Assembly: GCF_000009985.1 (NCBI RefSeq)
Contig: NC_007626.1
Coordinates: 682,001 to 746,000 of the forward strand
Length of the DNA stretch: 64,000 nucleotides
Origin: Paramagnetospirillum magneticum AMB-1
GTDB taxonomy: Bacteria > Pseudomonadota > Alphaproteobacteria > Rhodospirillales > Magnetospirillaceae
Reading direction: 5' to 3'
Both the position numbers and the translations under genes were made by a program. The notes under the pieces were generated by a model. That model saw nothing but the letters and a program-made list of their open reading frames with translations, ran no database searches and was not told the origin of the DNA. Every line of letters starts with the position of its first letter. Within the stretch, counting starts at the first letter, position 1. Positions 25,372-34,404 of this stretch are shown piece after piece.

Positions 25372-28300
25372 TGGGCGGGGGCTTGACCATCCTGCGGTCG
25401 TGTTCGGGGAAGGCCGCAACGAAGGTCTTCTGCCTCGACCATGCCGGGAAAGAAGTTTCTCTGCCGTATGGTAGAGAGATGTACTTCTCAGCCCAAACCG
25501 TTTCTGTCGCCTCCATCTATGAACTGGCGAGCTTGCTGACATCGCTGGAGTCTGATCGGTTAGCCTTTGTCGTTCGGGGAGAGCTTGCCCCAACAGCCAA
25601 TTCCAACCGCACCAGAAGGTTGCTTCACTCCGGCCCGAAAGGGGAGGCCACGTTCCTGAGTTCGGCGCGGCCTTGGGTGATGATCGACATTGATGGCATC
25701 CCGCGCCCTCCTAACCTCGGTCATGATGGGCTGATTGAGTACCTGATCGGTCTGCTTCCTCCTGAGTTCCAAAATGTGACCTGCTACTGGCAATGGTCAT
25801 CGAGCCAGGGCAGGAAGCCGGGCCTGCGCATCCATCTCTGGTTTTGTTTGAATAGGCCGATCCCTGATGCGGACCTTAAGCGGTGGGGCAATGCCGTCAA
25901 TGCGGCTTGGAGCGATGCAGGCAACAGCGGCAAGCTTATCGACACCGCCCTCTTCAATGCGGTTCAGGCCCATTATACCGCCGCGCCGCTCTTTGAGGAT
26001 GGCATTCAAGACCCTGTGCCGCGTCGCTCCGGCCTGCGTCACGGGCAGGTCGATGTTGTTGCCCTTGTTCTACCCGAGAAGGTCGAAAGGGCGCGCACAG
26101 ACAGTGCTGGGAGTTCTCATGCGGGATTGGGTGTCCAAGGTCATCTCGATGCCATAGGGGGCGCCCGTGGTTTTCATGAGCCCATCAAGGCTGCCATTGG
26201 AGCCTATTATGCTTTGAATGGTGCGAACGCCAATCCAGATGCAATCAAATCCATGCTGCGTCATGCCATATCCAATGCCGACCCTAATGGACGGTCGGCG
26301 GCAGACATCGAACGCTATCTTTCAGACCGCTATCTTGATGATCTAATCGAGTGGGTTGCGGTGCGACAGGCAGAGGCAGAGGAAATTGTTGAACCGTCCT
26401 GGCCGTTGCCAACGCGTGGTATCCAGGCCATTGCCGCTGAGGTCGAGCTGCACATTGGTGCGTTTGCCATATCAACCCTCGTAAAGCCCGCCGATGGATC
26501 AAACCATCCGAGGCAGATCGGTATCATTGGCGACTGTGCGGCAGGCAAGACCCGCGCCATTATCAAGTGGAGCCACTTGCTATGGGGATAGCCCATTTCG
26601 CCCCCGGTCATGTTCAGACTGCTGATGTAGAGCAACGGTGGGGAGGCAAGGCCCAACGGTGGCTCGGCACCGACCAACCTGACCCATCGTCCACAGATGT
26701 TCGCATGTGCCGACGCAACGATACCATGTCGCTTGTGCTCAATGCTGGCGGCAAGCAGTCAGACTTATGTGGTTCAAGAGTGCGAGGATACTGCCCCCAC
26801 CATGAGAGTGGGGACGGTGATCTATGCGGATATCGGCGGCAACATATCGTGGCGGCGGAGGGGCATGTTCAGCATTGGTGTTTCACGCATGCAAGTCTGC
26901 CGCATCCGATGCCGGAGCCTTTAAAGGGGCAAGGCTTTGATGAGGTCATCATTGATGAATCCCCAAAGGGGCAAGGCTTTGATGAGGTCATCATTGATGA
27001 ATCCCCATGGCTGACAACGATGATTGGACATGAAAATATCTTGATTGATTCGTTGATTTCGAAAAAATGGATAATTCCTGACGCAGAGAGTGATTTTGTC
27101 GGCCTGCCGACCCATAGAACAAATCAGTTGCTGCAATATATTATTCAAGCGTTCTGCGCATCAGGAATTGGTCGGCTGCGCAAGTCATCTATGAAGATGA
27201 TACGCTCGCTCGAGTGCAAAACCGTTATATATTATCTCTTGCGCACAAAAATTGAGATTGCCGACATAGTCACTCCCGAAATGTCCAAGGCTGCTGCCGA
27301 GAGGGCGCTGGAAGCGGCGAAGTCGCACAACGCCCTTCTGATGAAATTGAAGCAACTCCTTGAACTTGTTGTGCTGACGCTTGAGGGGCCAGGAGACGAA
27401 TCGCCATATCTACAGGTGGCGGATGGCTCTTCCGTGACAATGATGTGGCGCAAAGACATCCATGAGGACTGGTATTCTCTGCCCATAGCGCATCTCGATG
27501 CCACCATGCAGCCAGAGATTGCCCGTCAGTGGCTGCCTGACCTGAGCATTAAATCGTACGCAGAGACAGCCATGGTCCCGGAAGGCGTCTATATCCGGCA
27601 AGTGCGTGACCAAGCCGTTTCATACACCATGATCCGGCCTGACGAAAATGCGAGCCCTCAAAACCAACAGACCCAGCGAAACAACTGTGCCTGCATCGCT
27701 CGGTTTTTGGAGGCCAAGGAGCATCAATATGCGGCTCAGAGAATGGTCGCCATTATGCCCAAGGGCACCGAGGCCGAGGTGCTGCGTACTTTCACCCCTT
27801 CTGCCAATACCGGAATAGCCCACTTTGGCAATATTCGTGGGTTCGATGGCTGGAATGGCGTGGGCTACGAGGTGATCATTGGTCGCCCACAGATCAAGCC
27901 ATCCGATGCCGAGGAAATTGCGTGGGTTGTTTTTGGCAAGGTAGGGCAGTCTCTCAATGGAGAGAGGTACCCTGTGCGGGACTTCAAGCGGTTAATGGCT
28001 GACGGTACAGGCAGACATGCCAAACAGGTCTACCACCCAGACCCCTGTGCTGAGGCGGTGCGCTGGGCTCACACTGAAGGTGAATTGCTTCAGGTCATAG
28101 CGCGCGCTCGGCATGTTTGGCGTGATCCATCCAACCCACTCCAGATTGACATTGCCACCAATGTGCCGCTGCCTATTCCGGTGAATGAGTTAATTTCCTG
28201 GGATGACCTGATGGCCGAAGCCACCCCCCTGGCATTGATGGCGGCCCGAGGTATTATCCCCGACGATTGGAACGGGCGTGCGCTTGTTCTCTCAGATAAA

Positions 28301-28666
28301 TTCCCCACTGTCGATGCAGCCAAGTCATGGGCGCACAGGAATGGCGCTATTGACTTCGTGGCAAACTCCAATAATAAGGTTACTATTGGAGAACGTCACG
28401 AAGTCAATATCAGACCCTACCGTTATCGAATTGCTGGGAAACGTCAGAGCAGCATCTTACATGCCCGGTCTGATATTTCTGATCCGCGAGCGGTTGCGGA
28501 AAAATATTTAGGCCCGTTGGACCGCTGGGAGTTGGTTCAGAAGTCTATCGAGGGATTGCCGCCCTCCCTGGTTCTCTCTCCGGTTCGCGGCGGTAGTGTT
28601 GTCGTGCCCTTGGGCTTTTCCATTCGGGGGCGACCGCTGGAGGAATTCATGCGTGCGGCGGCGTAA
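25371..28666 (+). pseudogene. Primase-helicase of the element, frameshifted and with an internal duplication
   Basis: Two adjacent frames form one protein. The first (25371-26591) has an archaeo-eukaryotic primase-like core: MIDIDG, then RIHLWFCL with the histidine, then LIDTAL. It ends just after a Walker A loop (IGDCAAGKTRAIIKW) at a TAG. The second frame, open from 26567 to 28666, continues with AHFAPGHV, a cysteine cluster ending CGYRRQ, and a Walker B VIIDESP, and runs to a basic C-terminus. A single indel near 26580-26590 would join them. The Walker B segment is also tandemly duplicated. Together these make activity doubtful unless frameshifting is programmed. Confidence 0.75.
26923..27006 (+). 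repeat. 42-bp perfect tandem duplication over Walker B
   Basis: 26923-26964 and 26965-27006 are identical. Each unit encodes the 14 residues KGQGFDEVIIDESP, so the frame is kept but the helicase Walker B motif appears twice. The lack of divergence indicates a recent event. Confidence 0.95.
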
Positions 28667-28743
28667 AAAGCAATTCCCGTTGCGCTGAATGGGGCCGAGC
28701 ATCATTCTTTCGGTTCAGGCCAACGCCCAATGGGGGGTAGCGC

Positions 28744-29055
28744 ATGAAGCATTTCGGCATATCCCCACCCGTACCGACCCGCCGTAACAGGCGGTGCATG
28801 CCATGGACGGCGCTGCTGACCCTCGTGCTGTTGGCTGCCCCGGCCATCGCTGCTGACCTTCCCGCCGTGGGAACCCGCACCATTGGGAGCCAGACGTATC
28901 TGGTTGACCGCAACGGCAACACCGTTGGGCAACTCAGGGAGCTATCCCCCGGCAATTGGCACATCACTGACAATCGCGGCATGACGGTTGGCAGGGTCCA
29001 GACGCCTCCAGGCTCACCCCCGCATGTGGCGGGCGCTATGGCGGTGCGGAGATGA
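28744..29055 (+). CDS. Small secreted protein
   Basis: A 103-residue frame with a basic N-terminus, a hydrophobic core (ALLTLVLLAAPAIA) and a probable cleavage site AIA-ADLP. The mature part is a short repeat-like beta region (GTRTIGSQTYLVDRNGNTVGQL and WHITDNRGMTVGRV). The function is unknown. It starts 77 bp after the primase-helicase frame. Confidence 0.65.
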   Translation: MKHFGISPPVPTRRNRRCMPWTALLTLVLLAAPAIAADLPAVGTRTIGSQTYLVDRNGNTVGQLRELSPGNWHITDNRGMTVGRVQTPPGSPPHVAGAMAVRR

Positions 29056-29072
29056 GTTTGGGGGATTTTAAT

Positions 29073-29312
29073 TTACCGACTGATTGTGTAGCCATATTTT
29101 CGAGTCATGCAATCCCGCTCGTTGTCTCCAACAATAAGTGGATTATTGCCATAGCCCTGTGCCCTTGTTTTCTGCAGTGCTAGTTGTTCGCAGTCGTATT
29201 TATCCGCTGCCTGCTCTGCGGCTGATTTATTCGGGTGATATATTTTATATGGCGTACATGCCGTAACCAAAAGAATCGTAGACAGGCACGTCACGTACAA
29301 GGCTATCTTCAT
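29073..29312 (-). CDS. Small lipoprotein
   Basis: 79 residues with a type II signal peptide: MKIALYVTCLSTILLVTAC, lipobox LVTAC with the cysteine at position 19. The mature part is charged with two further cysteines (YDCEQLAL and RDCMTRKYGY). No family is recognised. It is divergent to neighbouring genes and has low GC like the rest of the element. Confidence 0.7.
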   Translation of the reverse strand: MKIALYVTCLSTILLVTACTPYKIYHPNKSAAEQAADKYDCEQLALQKTRAQGYGNNPLIVGDNERDCMTRKYGYTISR

Positions 29313-29515
29313 TTAGCTGTCTCCCATTTATCTGCATGCCAGTCATTTGGCGGGGGGGAGTCAAATCTCTAGCCGATCACTCGCCTTGACCGACTCCCTG
29401 GTCAAGTTCCCACGCCGCCGATATTCTATGGTAACTAACGTTAAATAACGCCTTCTGAGGCAGAACAGCTTTTCATGCGCGTCGCTTGGTATTGTTCTTG
29501 CAGAATAGTGATTTA

Positions 29516-30160
29516 TCACTTTTGCTTTAGTGTTTTATTTTGCCTTTGATTTTGTTTATCGGATTTCACTTTTGGCTGCGCCGCTTCTTCTTTGACCTTT
29601 TGGGGTGGAAATCTCGCGTCAATCGCCTCTAACTGAGCGATAACCTGTCGCGGCGTTATATGGACAACCTTTTCAGCGCCGTTTTTGGCACTAAATTTTA
29701 TCCGGTAGCCCGTTTCTCTCTTGCTGCGCAATGTCTTGTCATCGATCGAGGCGCCAAATGATTCAAAATAACTGCATCCATATCTGCAACTGCCGACATG
29801 GCTAGATATAGATACGAATTCCATTATGTTGGAGTTTTCATCTTTTGCCGAATTCCAAAATTTCCATCCACTCCCATAATCGTTCACATAGACTTGATGT
29901 GTTGCTACCAATGTCCCTTTGTCAACCCAGCTTCGAATAAAATAAGTGTTGAACTCAGAAAGAACACCAGCTCCAAGTGTTTCCTCTGGGCCTATAAATA
30001 ATACAGACTTTTCGAACTGATCATCTTTTATGTCAACTGTGCTGCGCAGCCTGGAAGTTTCAATAGTGCTTGATGGCTGATACCCCATCTTTTGGGGTGT
30101 GCAGCCCGTGATAAACAGGGCTGTCATTACACCGGCAATCAAAAACGTGCTGCGCTGCAT
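29516..30160 (-). CDS. Putative lipoprotein
   Basis: 214 residues from ATG 30160 (GGAGAG 5 bases upstream; an ATG at 30175 adds five). The signal peptide ends with lipobox LFITGC. The mature protein has a beta-rich middle with DYGSGWKFWNSA and two cysteines in SCRYGCSYF, and a very basic Lys/Gln-rich tail (about the last 35 residues). No family is recognised. The 29313-29515 gap upstream of the neighbouring lipoprotein gene shows no other gene. Confidence 0.65.
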   Translation of the reverse strand: MQRSTFLIAGVMTALFITGCTPQKMGYQPSSTIETSRLRSTVDIKDDQFEKSVLFIGPEETLGAGVLSEFNTYFIRSWVDKGTLVATHQVYVNDYGSGWKFWNSAKDENSNIMEFVSISSHVGSCRYGCSYFESFGASIDDKTLRSKRETGYRIKFSAKNGAEKVVHITPRQVIAQLEAIDARFPPQKVKEEAAQPKVKSDKQNQRQNKTLKQK

Positions 30161-30255
30161 TATCTCTCTCCCCATTCGGCTCTCCTCATTCTCCTGTTTT
30201 GGGAGAATTCGTCCAGGGGAATTTGCTGTCGTGAGCTATCACAACCGGCTCCACG

Positions 30256-30492
30256 ATGCCCAAGACCATTCACACGGAACGTCACCACAAACTGCGGGCG
30301 CTGTTGGTCGCCGAACGCAAGGCGCGGGGGCTTACGCAAACCGTGATCGCGGAGCGATTGGGAAAACCTCCGTCCTATGTCGCCAAGTATGAGCTTGGAG
30401 AGAGGCGCTTGGATGTTTTGGAATTCCTGGATGTTGCGGCAGCCATTGGCTTTGATCCCTGCAACCTGATCCGCTCGCTTGCCTCCGTGTAG
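30256..30492 (+). CDS. XRE-family helix-turn-helix regulator
   Basis: A 78-residue protein with a single Cro/CI-type DNA-binding domain: LRALLVAERKARGLTQTVIAERLGKPPSYVAKYELGERRLDVLEFLDVAAAIG. It may regulate the element or be a solitary antitoxin. It converges with the HigA-like gene 8 bp away. Confidence 0.85.
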   Translation: MPKTIHTERHHKLRALLVAERKARGLTQTVIAERLGKPPSYVAKYELGERRLDVLEFLDVAAAIGFDPCNLIRSLASV

Positions 30493-30500
30493 CCCTTGCC

Positions 30501-30788
30501 CTACGCCGCCCGTGGCGTCACGTCGTGTGCAATCTTGTCTCCGGCCTCAGCTTCCACCTTTGACAGGTCATGGGCGCTTTGGAGGTTGAGCCAGAATTGT
30601 GGCGTGGTGCCGAAATACCGGGCCAACCGCAAAGCCGTATCGGCGGTGATGGAGCGGTGCTCCTTGATGATCTCGCCAATGCGGGTTGCCGGGACGCGTA
30701 ACGCCGTGGCAAGGGCGTTGGCCGACAGCCCCAAGGGGGCCATGAATTCTTCGCGGAGGATTTCACCGGGATGGGTCTTGATGCGCAT
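30501..30788 (-). CDS. higA: HigA-family antitoxin
   Basis: 95 residues with the HigA signature: THPGEILREEFMAPLGLSANALATALRVP, RIGEIIKEHRSITADTALRLARYFGTTPQFWLNLQ. It binds and neutralises the HigB toxin and represses the operon. It follows the toxin gene by 9 bp, the inverted toxin-first order typical of higBA. Confidence 0.92.
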   Translation of the reverse strand: MRIKTHPGEILREEFMAPLGLSANALATALRVPATRIGEIIKEHRSITADTALRLARYFGTTPQFWLNLQSAHDLSKVEAEAGDKIAHDVTPRAA

Positions 30789-30797
30789 GATCCTGCC

Positions 30798-31076
30798 TCA
30801 ATGGTAGTCGGTGATCTCGACACGGTGCGCGGCACCATCACGCCATATAAAACACAGCCGCCACTGGTCATTGATACGGATGCTGTGTTGGCCCTTCCTG
30901 TCGCCCTCCAGAGCCTCAAGGCGGTTCCCTGGGGGTGAGGAGAGGTCTTGCAACTCGGCAGCCGCATCAAGCATGTCCAGCTTGCGTAACGCGGCTTTGG
31001 CGATAGCGGCAAACCGCTTGGACGTGCCCGCCTGATATAGGCGCTCCGTTTCCTTGTCGTGAAAGCTGGCTATCAT
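30798..31076 (-). CDS. higB: HigB/RelE-family toxin
   Basis: 92 residues, a ribosome-dependent mRNA interferase of the RelE fold. It begins MIASFHDKETERLYQAG, has LRKLDMLDAAAELQDLSSPPGNRLEAL, and ends in the active strand SIRINDQWRLCFIWRDGAAHRVEITDYH. It is the first gene of the higBA operon and lies just inside the right att site, where it would stabilise the element. Confidence 0.92.
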   Translation of the reverse strand: MIASFHDKETERLYQAGTSKRFAAIAKAALRKLDMLDAAAELQDLSSPPGNRLEALEGDRKGQHSIRINDQWRLCFIWRDGAAHRVEITDYH

Positions 31077-31153
31077 GTGACAACGATATAACGCGCCACG
31101 TATAACGTCAATCGGTGCATTGGCTGCGCGGCTTGCGTCGCGCTCTGGAAATC

Positions 31154-31178
31154 AAAAACGGCCCACATACGGCCCATG
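31154..31178 (+). repeat. Right attachment site of the integrative element
   Basis: Identical to 23077-23101 over 25 bp. The sequences on each side differ completely between the copies, as expected for attL and attR. Confidence 0.8.
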
Positions 31179-31226
31179 AGCCTCGGACCCGCCAAATCGG
31201 CCCAAGCCTCAAAACCTCATAACCCA

Positions 31227-31300
31227 TTGAAAAAGAAAGCCCCCGGTTATTCACCAGGGGCTAAGTCAAACAGGGAGGCTTCACGTCTAGGAGACGTAGG
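31227..31300 (-). ncRNA. AbcR/suhB-like small RNA, copy B
   Basis: Same organisation and strand as copy A: a hairpin ACGTCT-CCT-AGACGT, a CCTCCCTGTTTGAC linker, and an intrinsic terminator with stem AGCCCC/GGGGCT plus an inner GG/CC pair (31238-31262) and the tract TTTCTTTTT. The 33-nt core 31263-31295 is identical to copy A. It lies between the right att site and the 3' end of a lysR gene that resembles lsrB/vtlR, the known activator of AbcR sRNAs in Rhizobiales. The 5' end is not defined and may lie further upstream. Confidence 0.65.
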
Positions 31301-31440
31301 GTCCGAAGACCCGGAACCCAGGCATTGCACCTGGGAACACTGTGGCGGGAACCGCCGAACTCTGGACCTGCTGCGCTGCAGCAAGTTGCGAGTACTGATG
31401 TACGGCATGGAGCGGCCTCAAACCACACCAAAAAGCAGGA
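31296..31440 (-). other. Highly structured stretch upstream of sRNA copy B
   Basis: On the minus strand this holds consecutive perfect hairpins: GGGTC-TTCG-GACCC (a stable UUCG tetraloop), CCCAGG-TGCAATG-CCTGGG, and CGGCGG-TTC-CCGCC. No ORF is supported. It may be the 5' part of the sRNA transcript, or a separate RNA. Copy A has no counterpart. Confidence 0.45.
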
Positions 31441-31444
31441 TAGA

Positions 31445-31465
31445 GGCATGCGGTTGGCGCATGCC
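31445..31465 (-). terminator. Probable terminator of the trxB-lysR operon
   Basis: GGCATGCG and CGCATGCC form an 8-bp stem with a 5-base loop, 30 bp after the lysR stop. A T-run (TTTTT) follows about 10 bases later on the minus strand. Confidence 0.5.
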
Positions 31466-31494
31466 TTATGCTTTCGGGTAGGGTTTTTACCGGA

Positions 31495-32388
31495 TCAGGC
31501 GGATTCGGCGATCTTGGAGAGCAGGAAGTCGCGGAAGACCGTGATGCGCTTGGAATGGCGCAATTCCTCGGGATAGACGAAATACGTCTCGACCTTGGGG
31601 CCCTTCAGCTCGGGAAGGATATGCACCAGCGCCTCGGCCTCGCCGCGCAGGTATTCGGGCATGGCGGCGATGCCCAGTCCGCTTTTGACGGCGCGGTAGA
31701 TGCCGTAGATGTTGTTGACCTCCAGCACCGGCTTGCGCGGCCGGTCGGGGGAGGCGCCGGCTTCCAGCAGCCAGTTGACGTTGGACACCGGGGCCGAGAC
31801 CCGGGTGTCGTCGCCATAGACGATGATGCGGTGGTTGTCGAGGTCGTCGGCGGACTTCGGCATTCCGTATTTTTCGATATACGAGGGCGCGGCGAAGACG
31901 GCGTAGTTCATGGACAAAAGGTGCCGCTGGATCAGGTCGGGCTGGCGCGGCGGCATCATGCGGATGGCCACGTCGGCCTCGCGCATGGCCAGGTCCAGCT
32001 CGCCGTCGAACAGCACCATGGTGACCGCGATCTCGGGGTAGGCGTCCAGGAAGTCCTTGATGCGCGGCGTCAGCCACAGCGAGCCGAAGGCCACGGTGGT
32101 GGTGATCTTCAGCGGTCCCTGGGCGCGTTCACGGCTTTCGGTCAGCAGGGCCTCGGTCATGGCCAGCTTGGAGAACACGTCGCGCGCGGTGCGGTAGAGC
32201 AGTTCGCCCTGCTCGGTGAGGATCAGGCCGCGGGCATGGCGGTGAAACAGCGGCAGGTTAAGGCTTTCCTCCAGCGCACTGATCTGGCGGCTGACCGCCG
32301 ATTGGCTGAGATTGAGCACCTCGCCCGCATGGGTGAAGCTGCCCGCCTCGGCGACGGCATGAAAAACCCTCAGCTTATCCCAGTCCAT
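31495..32388 (-). CDS. LysR-family regulator, LsrB/VtlR-like
   Basis: 297 residues. An N-terminal winged helix (MDWDKLRVFHAVAEAGSFTHAGEVL, SQSAVSRQISALEESL) is followed by a LysR substrate-binding domain. The opening MDWDKLRVFH and RHARGLILTEQGELL match the LsrB/VtlR group of alphaproteobacteria, which responds to oxidative or envelope stress and activates AbcR sRNAs. It lies 75 bp downstream of trxB on the same strand, the arrangement known for lsrB in Sinorhizobium. sRNA copy B lies just beyond its 3' end. Confidence 0.88.
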   Translation of the reverse strand: MDWDKLRVFHAVAEAGSFTHAGEVLNLSQSAVSRQISALEESLNLPLFHRHARGLILTEQGELLYRTARDVFSKLAMTEALLTESRERAQGPLKITTTVAFGSLWLTPRIKDFLDAYPEIAVTMVLFDGELDLAMREADVAIRMMPPRQPDLIQRHLLSMNYAVFAAPSYIEKYGMPKSADDLDNHRIIVYGDDTRVSAPVSNVNWLLEAGASPDRPRKPVLEVNNIYGIYRAVKSGLGIAAMPEYLRGEAEALVHILPELKGPKVETYFVYPEELRHSKRITVFRDFLLSKIAESA

Positions 32389-32463
32389 GTGGCGACCGGT
32401 CTCCTCCCCGCGGCGGATTATGGTTTCCGCCCTCCCATTTCATACCGGCTACTGTGCCGCAAC

Positions 32464-33414
32464 TTAACCCGTGTGTCCATGCGCGGTGAGGAAGCGCTCG
32501 GCCTCCAGCGCGGCCATGCAGCCGGTGCCGGCGGCGGTGACCGCCTGGCGATAGATCTTGTCCTGCACGTCGCCGGCGGCGAACACGCCGGGAATGTTGG
32601 TGGAGGTGGCGCCGGCCTTGGTGATCAGATAGCCCTCGGAATCCATTTCCAGGGCGCCCTTGAACAGCTCGGTGTTGGGCGTGTGGCCGATGGCGATGAA
32701 CACGCCGTCCACTGGCAGCACGGACAGCGCGCCGGTCTTGACGTTCTTGAGGCGCACCCCGGTGACGCCAGGAGGGTTGTCGTCGCCGACGATCTCGTCG
32801 ATGACGCTGTCCCAGACCACGGCGACCTTGGGATTGGCGAACAGGCGGTCCTGGGCGATCTTTTCGGCCCGCAGCGTGTCGCGGCGATGGATCAGGGTGA
32901 CCTTGGAGGCGATGCCGGCCAGATAGATGGCCTCTTCCACCGCCGAATTGCCGCCGCCCATCACCGCCACTTCCTTGCCGCGGAAGAAGAAGCCGTCGCA
33001 GGTGGCGCAAGCCGACACGCCGAAGCCGGAGAACTTCTTTTCCGATTCCAGGCCCAGCCAGCGGGCGGTGGCGCCGGTGCAGATGATCAGCGTATCGCCG
33101 GCATAGGTGTCGCCGGAATCGCCCACGGCGGTGAAGGGGCGCTTGGACAGGTCCACCGAGACGATGGTGTCGTCCATGAAGCGGGTGCCCACATGCTCGG
33201 CCTGGGCCTGCATCTGTTCCATCAGCCAGGGCCCCTGGACCGCCTCGGCGAAGCCTGGGAAGTTTTCCACATCAGTGGTGATGGTCAACTGGCCGCCGGG
33301 CTGCAGCCCGGCCACCAGCATGGGCTCGAGATTGGCGCGCGCCGCGTAGATGGCCGCGGTGCAGCCGGCCGGACCGGAACCCAGAATCAGGACCTTGGAG
33401 TGGTGATGCGCCAT
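32464..33414 (-). CDS. trxB: Thioredoxin reductase
   Basis: 316 residues, a flavoprotein that uses NADPH to reduce thioredoxin. The FAD site GSGPAGCTAAIYAARA is at the N-terminus, the redox-active CATC lies in SACATCDGFFF, the NADPH site is GGGNSAVEEAIYLA, and the C-terminal FAD motif is FAAGDVQDKIYRQAVTAAGTGC. It heads the trxB-lysR pair. A peroxiredoxin gene lies 97 bp upstream on the same strand, which fits a redox-defence group. Confidence 0.97.
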   Translation of the reverse strand: MAHHHSKVLILGSGPAGCTAAIYAARANLEPMLVAGLQPGGQLTITTDVENFPGFAEAVQGPWLMEQMQAQAEHVGTRFMDDTIVSVDLSKRPFTAVGDSGDTYAGDTLIICTGATARWLGLESEKKFSGFGVSACATCDGFFFRGKEVAVMGGGNSAVEEAIYLAGIASKVTLIHRRDTLRAEKIAQDRLFANPKVAVVWDSVIDEIVGDDNPPGVTGVRLKNVKTGALSVLPVDGVFIAIGHTPNTELFKGALEMDSEGYLITKAGATSTNIPGVFAAGDVQDKIYRQAVTAAGTGCMAALEAERFLTAHGHTG

Positions 33415-33462
33415 CGCGATGCTTCCCGGACTTTTCGAAATTATTGCGTCACAGCATAAGGA

Positions 33463-33494
33463 GAGGGCGCGCCGCTGGCAAGCGGCGCGCCCTC
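33463..33494 (-). terminator. Hairpin after the peroxiredoxin gene
   Basis: A 13-bp perfect stem (GAGGGCGCGCCGC 33463-33475, GCGGCGCGCCCTC 33482-33494) with a 6-base loop, 17 bp after the peroxiredoxin stop. The T-run is poor. Confidence 0.65.
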
Positions 33495-33511
33495 CCTATC
33501 TTACAAAAGCC

Positions 33512-34135
<624 letters not shown>

Positions 34136-34404
34136 TAGAAAGGCTCCCTCATAGGGCTTGGACAAAAATGATGCCGACAAATCTAGTCTGGATTGCCGTG
34201 TCGCGCAAGATGGAATGATTACAAAACAGCTGCCATGACCGCGCTTGAGAAGGATATTAACTCTCAGTTTCCCTGTGGTCATGGCTTTGGGAGCGGGCGG
34301 GGGAGCCCGCGCTGGGAAAATCGTCGCCGCGACAGAACGTTGGGCTTGCTGGCGGCTTCTGAGTAATATAATTTCGCAAACTTACGTGGTATTGGAGTTC
34401 CCTT

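Larger units (their letters stand above)
23077..31178. mobile_element. Integrative element, about 8.1 kb
   Basis: Bounded by a perfect 25-bp direct repeat (23077-23101 and 31154-31178). It has a tyrosine integrase directly inside the left end, an AlpA-like excisionase, a primase-helicase, and a HigBA-like pair at the right end. Codon use and GC content are visibly lower than in flanking genes. No capsid, tail or conjugation genes are present, so it looks like a satellite-type or P4-like integrative element, partly decayed. Confidence 0.85.

Noticed and set aside
26923..27006. CRISPR-like repeat
   Set aside because: Only two units, no spacer, and inside a coding frame.
22854..31295. The longer sRNA-containing repeats as att sites of the element
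   Set aside because: They are imperfect, lie outside the perfect 25-bp repeat, and have covarying terminator stems, so they are better read as duplicated sRNA genes.
31077..31494. tRNA or tmRNA gene as integration target
   Set aside because: No cloverleaf, TTCGA-type loop or CCA end seen; hairpins here are on the minus strand and of a different type.
31468..33459. A 663-codon open frame on the plus strand
   Set aside because: It is antisense to lysR and trxB, whose proteins are unmistakable; the translation is His/Gly-rich shadow typical of high-GC antisense frames.
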